Shown in pieces: positions 55,228 through 64,000 of a DNA stretch of 64,000 nt. The number at the start of each line of letters is the position of its first letter. The first letter of the stretch is position 1. Source of the DNA: Seminavis robusta (Eukaryota > Bacillariophyta > Bacillariophyceae > Naviculales > Naviculaceae). The stretch is from assembly GCA_903772945.1 (NCBI GenBank), contig CAICTM010000009.1, positions 181,112 through 245,111 on the forward strand, given 5' to 3'. The notes beneath the pieces are model-generated. The model was not told the origin of the DNA. It ran no database searches and saw nothing but the letters and a program-made list of their open reading frames with translations. Both the position numbers and the translations under genes were made by a program.

Positions 55228-56967
55228 CTATCGACGCCTTTGGCCCCCACTTTGATTGGTATCCTCATTGGCTTTTCGCTTGAGCCCCCTTCCTGCCGAT
55301 TGGTCACTTGTTAGTGTGGGAGAAGAAGTTCTCAATTGGAGCCACGTGTACAGTTCGGAAGGGGTCTGCTGCACCATCGAAGACGACGCATTGTGTCCGA
55401 GAGATGACAGTGCTGACTGTGCTGATAGTGCTGCTGCCAATGAGCTTGGTGGGGCTTGCAGCAATCGGCGGGTCTGTTCATCTACCGTACCCGCCCGCGA
55501 CACAGTAGCAGACGTCGACGTCGACAGCTGCTGTCTTCCATCTTCGTCGTTGATCTTTTGCTCTTGCATTTGTGCGATTCCAAATCGCTGGCCAAATCGA
55601 CTACTAGAAGATGAAGTCTGCTGAGCTTGCAGCTGCATTTGGATTAAGGAATTCATCTGAAGATCAGATTCACGGTCCAAGCTTGCCGCTGACACAGGCG
55701 GGACCAGGGAAGATAAGAAGGGAGGAGTGGTGGTCGATGAGGCCCGACGCGCCGGATCAGGCAGCGCAGCCCGAGAAGATGGCAATGGCCTTGCCGCTTC
55801 TGGGAATAGCACTGTCCGCGCTTCTTCGGCCAACATCAACTCCTGAATGTGGGCGGTACCAATGTCATTGGCGGCAGTGGCTTGCCCCGTTCCAAAGAGA
55901 GAAGAAAACCGACCACCCAGCAAGGTACCAGTGGATGCATCCAAATCGCGATGGAGCAACGAGCTTCTCGAGCTGAATTGTTGTTGCTGTTGTTGCTGCT
56001 GCTGTGATGGTGGCTGTGTATATACAATTTGCCCCGTTGCCGTGGTGAGCCCTCTTTGGAGTTCCAACAGTCTGTTGAGACGCTGAGATTCAGCTTGCTG
56101 GGCACGAAGCTGGACAAGAAGTTCAACATTGAACTGAGGTCTTTGGTTGAAATCGGATAAGAGGATTTCATCAAGGACAGATGATGACGGAGCCAACGCT
56201 TGGCCAGCGTTTAACAGCGATGACGATGGTAGTGACGGTCTCGTGCTCTCGAGAAAGTTCGGACGATTGTAGATCGACTGGTCCAATGCCAAACCCCTGA
56301 CGGATGCAGGAAGACCTGCACCGTCACTAATGCCCACATTGCTGGCTGCCAAAGGAACAGATGATTGATCAACTCCACCTCGGCCTGTTGTGGTGCTGGC
56401 TGGCATTAGCGGGGCCTTCTTTTTCCCGTTGGTTTTGGGTTTAGTTTGATCCACCGGGTCGTCTTGAGAACGATCCGCAATGAGGAGGTGGGGGATTTTC
56501 AGTTGCAATAGCTTCTGTTTGTGTCTCCGCTCAAGTTCTTGAAGATTGGAACGCCTTAGCTGGGCTTCGGCAGGCCCTAGTTGCCCAGCACTCTTGACGT
56601 AGAACTTACGTCCCTTGGAATAGTTGTTCCCCTCGTATCTCTTGGAGATTCTCTTTGGACTGCAGTTCAACATTTTGGCCAAAAACTGGCGCAGAGATGT
56701 TCCATCGGGAAGTGCCAAGTTTCCCTCTCGGAACTCATCGATGAGACCTTCCGCGTAAGCCATTTCTTCGTCGGTCCACTTTCCAGTGTGCAGCGGTTCC
56801 TTTTCGTTCGCGGCGGTGGCATAAGACAGAACGAGTTTTCCATCTTCCAGAGTTTCGAGGCACGCTGATTTGAAGAAGGACTCTTCGTCCAGAGTAGTCG
56901 CGCTGCCGGAATCGTTGGCAAGTCCGCTGGGAGACTGTTGGCCTCCACTTGAAGGCTTGGACATCAT
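55228..56967 (-). CDS. Myb/SANT-like putative transcription regulator
   Basis: ATG 56967 (MMSKPSSGGQQ) gives 579 residues in one exon. Near residues 60-122 a helix-rich block reads GKWTDEEMAYAEGLIDEFREG, then DGTSLRQFLAKMLNCSPKRI and SKRYEGNNYSKGRKFY. The W...E...A start and the basic end resemble Myb/SANT-like domains found in many stramenopile proteins of unknown function. The next helix ELERRHKQKLLQLKIPHL is basic. The remainder is low-complexity with Ser, Gln and Ala runs, including QQQQQQQQQ near the middle, as in activation domains. It ends RGLKRKANED...GGQRRR, a likely nuclear signal. No target is evident. Confidence 0.7.
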   Translation of the reverse strand: MMSKPSSGGQQSPSGLANDSGSATTLDEESFFKSACLETLEDGKLVLSYATAANEKEPLHTGKWTDEEMAYAEGLIDEFREGNLALPDGTSLRQFLAKMLNCSPKRISKRYEGNNYSKGRKFYVKSAGQLGPAEAQLRRSNLQELERRHKQKLLQLKIPHLLIADRSQDDPVDQTKPKTNGKKKAPLMPASTTTGRGGVDQSSVPLAASNVGISDGAGLPASVRGLALDQSIYNRPNFLESTRPSLPSSSLLNAGQALAPSSSVLDEILLSDFNQRPQFNVELLVQLRAQQAESQRLNRLLELQRGLTTATGQIVYTQPPSQQQQQQQQQFSSRSSLLHRDLDASTGTLLGGRFSSLFGTGQATAANDIGTAHIQELMLAEEARTVLFPEAARPLPSSRAALPDPARRASSTTTPPFLSSLVPPVSAASLDRESDLQMNSLIQMQLQAQQTSSSSSRFGQRFGIAQMQEQKINDEDGRQQLSTSTSATVSRAGTVDEQTRRLLQAPPSSLAAALSAQSALSSLGHNASSSMVQQTPSELYTWLQLRTSSPTLTSDQSAGRGLKRKANEDTNQSGGQRRR

Positions 56968-59900
56968 GACTGCTGATATTTCAAGAACACTGCTGGGACC
57001 AAAATGGATTTGTGAGTTCCACCCTCAACCTCGAAGCAAGGCACACAGCAACAACGACAACAGCATACGTTACCTTGGGCTTACGGTGCTTTTCACTTCG
57101 GTTTCAATGGAAAAAGTGAGGGTTTGTGAAGAGCAGAAAAGAGAGATTGAAGGGTTGAATTTGCAATGTTGTGGTTTTCGAGCAAGTCACTTCCACAATC
57201 CGAACTTCCAGAAATCCACTGAGGACTGACATAGAGGTGCAAAACGCGAAGGGAAAGAAGATTTAAACGGCATCTTGAAGTAGCAAAACCGGGATAGAGA
57301 ACATGCTTACCGTATAAAAGCTTTCGTTGCTTTGTAAGTTTCATGAATTCAACGTTTCTATCTAGTTTGGTTTCTTCTTCAGTGTATTAGCAAGCAAATA
57401 ATAGTCAAAAAATGCTTTTACGACTAATTTGAATTCAATGATTGCTTCAAATTAAATGTTTATATAGTTCACGGTAATGTAATTCTTCTCATTTTGTACT
57501 TCAAGGTTGGCGAAGTCTGACATGGCTTCTAGTAGAAGAGAGGTGGAAAACGCTGGAAACTCGGAAACTCTGCTTCGAGTTGCCCCAGCCAAACAATTTC
57601 TCAGGTACACGCAGCCTTGAGTGAACTTCAATGGGATCCTTACCGTCTATCCAACATAAATATTTTCGCCGTATTTGAACGCCGGAAGCACGCCGGAGTA
57701 ATGGTAATGCTGAAGTAATAGAGCTGTAATAGTCTATTTGATCACTGTTAATGCTTCTTCATTAACCAATAATGAAGATCCCAAATAATATTTGAGAAAC
57801 GGTAGTCTTTCCTCAGTAACCTCGTGATTGTTATTAAAAGCAAAAAGAGCCTTAAAGTTGAAGCAAAAGTTGAGAAAGACTGCTCAGCGTGAATGTAGTA
57901 CTACAGTAGAAGCAGGCGGCCAGTCACAGTTTCACAGTTAGTTAGTGTTGCAACCTGTGTGTTGAGAGATTCTTCCTACAAACTACTGCCACAACCCCAC
58001 AACTGCGAGCCACGGTGGATAGGTTGGTGAGCTGGTTGGCAAACGCTTTAAAACTTTTTGGGTTGCTGGTTGCTCGTTGCCGGTTGTCAATGTTCACAAT
58101 GAAATAAGAGAAGTGAAAACACTAATTCAGTGGCCGTTCCGTTCCCACACGAAGCCTTGCTCCTTTCACAACACTCCGACCCCAAACGTTCAAGTGTTCC
58201 AAAGCTCCGGAGCTCCTCTTCCGACTGAGTTTATTCTGCTGGCAGCATCTTGTCAACAACAACAAAAGAGTTTCACGCAGCAGGCAGCAGCTTGCAAGGA
58301 TGGCAGTTGCCAAGTGAATCGAATCAAATTTTCGACGTAGCACTTACTTTTACTACCGGTAGATAGAAGAGCTTCAATAGAACCCTTTTGAGGTTTGGAG
58401 GCATATTATTAATATTATGGCAAAGCCACGGCAAGCAATAATAGCTGCAGTAGCTACCTTACATAAATTAGCTCATAAATTACAGGAAAAGACAGTACCC
58501 CCTTAACTTCAAGTTGAAGTGGCTCCTTCACTTCAACTGTCGTAAAGAGAAGTACTAGTACTAGACTAGTAGATCTATCGATCTATCGAGCTATCTATTA
58601 TCTATCTATCGTACTGGTACCGGTATCGTCAGTCATGTACTGGACTGGCTAGAATAATACTCTGTTGCTCTGTTGCAGTGTGGTTTAGTCCTCCCGTAAA
58701 ACATCCAGATCAGTTCGTATCTTCAATGCAAGTGAACTCTTTCTTTTCCTTCTGCTCTGGTAGTTTCCTCTGGAGTAGACTACAGAAGGGGATGTAATTT
58801 CTAAAACTGAAATCTAATAGTAGTCTAATAGTGGCTCTCTGCGTAGGTAACTCTAGCTAGCCAGTGCCTAGTAGCTAGCACCTAGCATTAGCTACGATTG
58901 TAATAACAGGGCCTACCAACGCAGGAGGTTGACAGTCTCTACGGCTGCGTCTCCATACGTGTCCTTCCCACGCAGCACTGCTATTCAAAAAAAAAAAACT
59001 GAACATCTAATAACGGATTCAGACGAGATGTGCTTGGGGACTACCCACGAGCTAGGGCTCGGGTATTTCCCACAGTCAAGTCTGCTCACGCAGCACTGCT
59101 ATTCAGTATGCTACAATAGGAGGTTGACAGTCTCTACAAGTGCGTCTACGTATGCAGCATATTATGCATAGGTGTCCTTAACACTCAGTACCAGTACCGC
59201 AACGCTACTAGCTAGTACAACAGCTCCGCATGCGCAGCCAACAGAGCGAGCTACATGTTGTCTAGCTAGCTAGTAGCTAGATAGTACCACTACGGTACAT
59301 TAGCTACCTGGAAGCTAGTAGCCAGCCAGACCAGTGCACGGAATCGAACCCGAAGGTGCCCAGTGAGCACGTGACGAGTTCGGATGCTGCCAGTTGAGTG
59401 TCGAAAATAGGTGGCTGCTCTTTCTTCGCTTTTGAGCCTCCTTCTCATTGTGGAGAACAAAAGTTGGGACTTCCATGTACACGTACCGGTACCGTAGGCT
59501 AGCTACCGGGAGAAGGAAAATGTGAGTTCTTTCTTCGCTGAAAGTGGGACTGTGTGCTTGCGAGGACTGTTTGCTTGCGAGCAGTCCCAAGAACGATTGT
59601 TTTCCGTTGATACCGTATTTATTTGAGGGAAATTGGAAAGAGGGAGAGCACACGCTACGACGATGATGATGTTTTTACTTGGGTCTCCTCAACTTCTCCA
59701 GCCGGTTCTATGCATACGGCCAGGAGAATTGAGCCTGTTTGACATAACGACATAACTGACATGACATGCCCTGCAATTGGAGGAGTTGTCAATGAGGGAC
59801 CGGAGCGTAAGTTTGAGAAGGAAGCGTACACATACAAGAAAAGCTAGAAAGCAACTGATCTGAATCGCTGCTGAATCTAACCGTTTCTTGTCCGAGCCGA

Positions 59901-60920
59901 GTTGAGGTTGATTGCTTCGTGTCGGTTCTGGGGAACAATTGCGCCACTCGTTGTCTCCTCTCGCCCAGTCATTTTCATCGCCGATCCTTCGGACTGAGCT
60001 CAGTTGATACGCGGATCTTGTGCTTGGAATCACTCGCCTTATCGGGATGTGTTAGCCGCAGCTCAACTAAATACCTTGCAAGAATGATTGGATGGATTGA
60101 GACAAGAAGCAAAGAAATCATCACCAGCTTGAGAGGGCGGCCGTCTTTGAAAGCGAGAGTTCTTCAGCTCTGCCTGCAACTGGTTGTGGGCAATGCAATC
60201 AGAAGTGCGGACGAAGTCATCAAAATGAATAAGGGCCAGCTTTGAGTGGGGCCTGCGAAACACCCTGGTAAAATTTACTTTAAAAAGTCAGGTACCCTAC
60301 TATAGGAGGAAGACCTTGGAATCTCTCTTTACCGGTAAAGGCTGCTAGCTAGCACTGAGAATTAATTATCTGGCCTGCAAGACACTTGGCCGGTTGAAAC
60401 ATCCAAGTGTGAGACATCAAGTATTTAGAATGAAACCCAATTTGTGACACTGAAAGTTGCTCCCTGTCAAGGCATTGAAAAGGTCCTCCAGGGCGTGTAG
60501 GACTCCCAAGCCCACGTGTAGTGTAGGTCCATCCAGGCCCAGGTCCACGGGTGCGTGCGTCCTGGTGTTAGTCGAGGCATTGATAGGAGATTGGGGCCAG
60601 GCGATGGGCTGGGGGTAGGTCCGGGTGGCCTATCATACTGTTGTCAATGGGTGGGGCCTGGGTTTGTCCTTGTGTCATTGTGCCTGGGTCCTACCGGTAG
60701 GGTAACCCTTTTCTTTTAATTTATAAAAAATAAATAAATAAAAAAACAGGTAAAGAAAAACGTTGCCTCAGCCGTCAGCACTGCGGATGACATGGGCAGT
60801 TCTGCGACGGGATACAGCTTACAATTCAGCTTTACAGCTTTATAAATTGCGGGCCTATTCTAGAAAATAATCAATAACTGCTCACTTATTTGGAAATACA
60901 AACTTTACATCTCTTAGATC
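56968..60920. other. Gene-poor 4-kb region with scattered simple repeats
   Basis: I support no gene here. It has an AT-rich part (57350-57830), ATCTATCGATCTATCGAGCT near 58573, many CTAGCTAG words, and a G/C-rich block near 60480-60700. None of the open frames shows a domain. Confidence 0.4.
58923..59137. repeat. Interleaved direct repeats, 20 bp and 19 bp
   Basis: AGGAGGTTGACAGTCTCTAC occurs at 58923-58942 and 59118-59137. CACGCAGCACTGCTATTCA occurs at 58969-58987 and 59087-59105. The order is A-B...B-A', so this looks like a duplicated unit with a 100-bp insertion in the middle. Confidence 0.75.
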
Positions 60921-62131
60921 GTTAGATTAATCAATCCACAATGGTATTGTCGCATGGTAGCATGCGAGGTTATGAGATGTTACTCATTCTTATTCTTATA
61001 TGTCTATCCCTTATGGTTGTCAATGGAATGAGCTATCCCTTGGTGCAGAGTCCTGAGTTTCCTCTCATTATCTTCATCAGTAGTCCTTCCCCTTATTGCA
61101 ACTTAATCTGTTGATTGGATCCATATGATCCCTTTGTCGATACCTTGGATTCGCTCGCAAGCAATCCCCTTTTTGTTGATTCGCTCGTAAGCAATCCACT
61201 TGTTCCCCTTGTTCTTTATCCTGTTGTCGGTCGAAATCGCGATGAGGATCCTATTATCTTGACGACTCGGCTTGTGTGTCATGCATTGAGTCATGCTTCT
61301 GGAGCCACTTTACCCCCTATTATTGGCCGTTCCTCCGGTTGCTGGCTTGCTGTTGCAGTCGGTCGTTTGAACTGGCTTGCAGTTGGTCGTTTGAAAGATA
61401 ACAACGCGCTGTCGCTGTTAAATTTAAATTTGAATTTGCCAAACAATTCGGGGTGGGCCTCACCTCGACGTCAGATCCAACTGCTCATTATCCACCGCTC
61501 TCCTCCTCCTGTTGCCATTGCTCTTGTTGCATTGCCGCACTGTTGACCTTGTTGATTTCACTGCCTCTATTCCATCAGCTATTATGGACCTTGACGACGC
61601 TTTCTTATCTTCAGCATCCTCTTCATCATAACTCCTTCAACAGTACCAGCGCCATCCTTGTTCAGTCCACAGGGATTCAACAAGCCTTCTTTGAATCTGA
61701 TCCAGTCATCCCACATCTGATCCTCCAACCATGATACAGCACCCTTGACCACAGCTCAATTCCAGGAGCTCCTCCAACACATTGGGAAATCAAGAAAAGA
61801 CCAAGCAGTTACAGAAGTCCCTCGGCTTGGAGGTATCAACCACACTGGAGCCTGGACAGGATCTGGCTCAGATGGACTGGGAAAGGAACCTCAAAGCACC
61901 CTATAGCCTCAGGGGTTTCATGGGAGACCATTAAAATCACAACACACTCCAGCCAATTGAATTGGCATGCAAGAAAGGACTGAAGGATTCCTCCAGTCTC
62001 CTCTTCTCTACTTTGACTGAGTCCAATGCCTCTGGATCCCATGTTAGCCTCTCTTATCGCCATTTGAAAGTATGATGACTGAGCATGGAATGGAGGGATC
62101 TTTGAGCTTGTTGTTGTGATCTTAATACTAA
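60921..62131. other. Region left of the LTR element; possible retroelement debris
   Basis: No intact gene. Near 61736-61860 one frame has AQFQELLQHIGKSRKDQ, which loosely resembles the start of diatom retrotransposon gag, but it breaks soon. AAATTTAAATTTGAATTT near 61420 is AT-rich. I make no firm call. Confidence 0.35.
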
Positions 62132-64000
62132 TGCAATACACGCGGTCTTAGCCTTATTCGCGACTCGATTAGATAGGGTTTGAGTTCGACTCATGACTGA
62201 GTCTTTCGTGAAAGTCATTTGAGACAGGGTTCTCATGACGCTAGTCATCTAGGTCGATGGTGAAACATCGAGCTAGATATTTAGCTGGCGTGAGAGATTC
62301 CACGCTACTAGATAAATGTAGACGAATCTTCCACGCGTTCCGTTTTTGGATCGTGGAGTGAGTAGGATTGCTACCGCAACCTACTCTATCACACTTTACA
62401 GTCTCCCGCGGGAGTTCAGATCTACGATCCTTTGATTGTGGATTCCTCTCGTTGATTAGTTTTCATAGCTTCTAATCCTTTCATAACTTTCATTCTCTCA
62501 AACTCAAAACACTCGAAGATCTTTACACTAGCTTTTAGCGTAGTGCATTTTGTTAACAAACACAATAGCTTTCAGCTACCCTCAACCTATTCCTCACCAT
62601 GAAGATTGCCAAAGAGCGTACACCAGCTTCGAGTCTAGCTGCGCGACAACCAATCCTTCCCTCTCATCGACCTCGACGATGAATGCGAAACGACGATTCT
62701 CGCCCACCACCTACAAACTTCGCACTGTTCCAGCAATGCTAACAGCCCAAGTAACCTTCAAGGTCCAAATCATCATGGACTGAGACTCCACGTCAAACCA
62801 TACAGTGGGCTGGACGTATGGAGAAGGTCTTGTCGGGCTCGCCATTGCTACGCCTGAGACAAAACATAACCTCCTCAAGGAGATGACTTCTAGCTCTGCC
62901 AAGAGCAGTTACGAATCTAGCTGTGCGGCCATCGTGAATACGTTGGAATGCCTTGCGCCAGATTGCAGTCAACGCGATTGCTCCAGCGACATACGTGGCG
63001 TGAAGACGAAGCCGCTTTCAAGCGCGTTTCCAGGCTGCCTGGAACGGAGCAGCTCAGCCTCTTTGGACGACACTGACATTACGTTTGGCATAAATGCCTG
63101 TGTCGAAGCGGCTGTCCCTAAAAGGCTCTTGAAAAGCAGAAACGCTTCATGCCGCAAGATGCGTAAGCCTGCTGATATGACTACTCAGGCTTATGTCAAC
63201 AACCGCAGTCGGATAAATGCCGATGAACTTCCTCGTCTACCACCTTTTGGACCCAAACATTGAACCATGACGAAGTCATTGACATTGTTTGTCATGGATA
63301 TTCCACGCTCGTGGATGAAGAAGATGGACGAACACGACTTCGATCCTTTCTCAGCTCCTATCGGAGCAACCATTGGGTTCTGCGAACGCATGGAATCCTC
63401 CGAAGACTTTGACAAGGGCGTGATGCCAAGCAACTCCTTCGAAGAAGAACAACAGCAAGAATACAAGTCTACCGCAACAACAACCACTCTCCAAGAACGA
63501 AGAAAAAGGTGCGACTACCACGAGTCACGCACTCACAACACTGCTGACTGCATGACTCTGAAGAGGCTCAAGGCCAAGTCTCAGTCTCGTCTGACAACGA
63601 TAACAAACAAGCAGCGTACACAAAGAACAAGACTTGGAAAAGAAAGTCCGACGACGCCAACCACACCAAGAAGGAACTTCTGTCCTTATGAAGAAAGTTT
63701 CCAACGCTGCGGTCAAGGCTGATCGAAAGAAGAAAAGCGAATGCAACCATGTTGCCAACGCAAGTCAGATGACTCCGACAACGAGGACACTCCTCTGTTG
63801 GTCCATCAACATGATGGACAAGAAAATGGCTGCGTGACAAGGCGCTTGCCGAATTCGCTTCAATCATTCGGATGGAGAGATCTCCGTCTGAGGATTAGTG
63901 CAATACACGGCTCTTAGCTTATTGCGACTCGATCCTAGATAGGGTTTGAGTTCGACTCATGACGAGTCTCTCGTGAATAGCATTTGAGACAGGGTTCTCA
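62132..64000 (+). mobile_element. Short LTR retroelement with gag-like region only (right LTR cut by window edge)
   Basis: A direct repeat of about 105 bp starts TGCAATACACG at 62132 and again at 63899. Both copies continue through TAGATAGGGTTTGAGTTCGA and TTTGAGACAGGGTTCTCA. The second reaches the window end, so its full length cannot be seen. The distance between starts is 1,767 bp, too short for pol. Between them lies the gag-like relic. The copies differ by several small indels, so insertion is not recent. Orientation is set by the gag direction. Confidence 0.7.
62676..63837 (+). pseudogene. Broken gag-like region with CxxH...H...C knuckle
   Basis: Pieces in different frames line up along the strand. 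One (to about 63263) ends NRSRINADELPRLPPFGP; the next (from 63267) has IPRSWMKKMDEHDFDPFSAP and then RCDYHESRTHNTADCMTLKR. That knuckle, C-x2-H-x5-H-x4-C in spacing, is of the type seen in gag proteins of diatom LTR elements. At least two frame breaks are visible, one near 63265-63300 where both neighbouring frames carry plausible gag text. There is no protease, reverse transcriptase or integrase motif in the window. Confidence 0.6.

Noticed and set aside
57350-57830. AT-rich stretch as a replication origin or centromere-like element
   Set aside because: AT-richness alone is not enough and no other signal is present.
59325-59400. tRNA-like B box (GGAATCGAACC on plus strand)
   Set aside because: The T-arm pairs poorly and no convincing D-arm, anticodon stem or acceptor stem fits; it could be a tRNA-derived relic but is not supportable as a gene.

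Overview
The window looks like nuclear DNA of a diatom or a close stramenopile. The genes are eukaryotic, on both strands, and split by short GT-AG introns of about 65-150 bp. One product carries a signal peptide followed by an ASAFAP-like plastid-import motif. Several secreted or membrane proteins have the Pro/Thr/Ser-rich stretches common in diatom cell-surface proteins. Intergenic DNA is full of CTAGCTAG and TACCGGTA words and short tandem duplications. The species was not determined. Splice junctions below are my reading; for each full-length multi-exon gene the exon lengths add up to a multiple of three.

Layout. 1-7.6 kb holds housekeeping genes: the end of an FBXO31-like protein, the splicing factor PRP17/CDC40 (-), a USP36/42-like deubiquitinase (+) and an AP-4 sigma clathrin adaptor subunit (-). 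7.6-12.9 kb is repeat-rich. It holds GC-rich and CATGCCCTTAAA minisatellites and an almost complete PIF/Harbinger-like transposon (8809-12759) with terminal inverted repeats, an ATT target duplication, a DDE transposase and a frame-shifted Myb-like partner. Clusters of AGAC-N3-GTCT palindromes flank it. 13.2-38.5 kb is dominated by three paralogous MscS-like mechanosensitive channels, one on the minus strand and two on the plus strand, with up to 16 exons and several micro-exons of 11-16 nt. Between them lie a secreted PTPG-repeat protein, a multi-pass membrane protein, a mitochondrial ATM1-type ABC exporter, a type II sulfotransferase, an LRR-like protein and a TruB pseudouridine synthase.

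39.2-57 kb holds a single-pass membrane protein with paired Cys motifs, an ankyrin/LRR-like protein, a 1,468-residue STAND-type ATPase, a secreted Trp-rich protein of unknown family, a plastid-targeted Cys-rich protein, a LarC-like nickel-insertion protein with a long His-rich insert, and a Myb/SANT-like regulator. From 57 kb to the end I find no intact host gene. At 62.1 kb a short LTR element begins; it carries only a broken gag-like region and its right LTR runs off the window.

The genes form no operon-like pathway. The clearest themes are local expansion of mechanosensitive channels with unusual micro-exon architecture, metal and cofactor handling (ATM1, LarC-like), and accessory DNA shaped by palindromic repeats and mobile elements.
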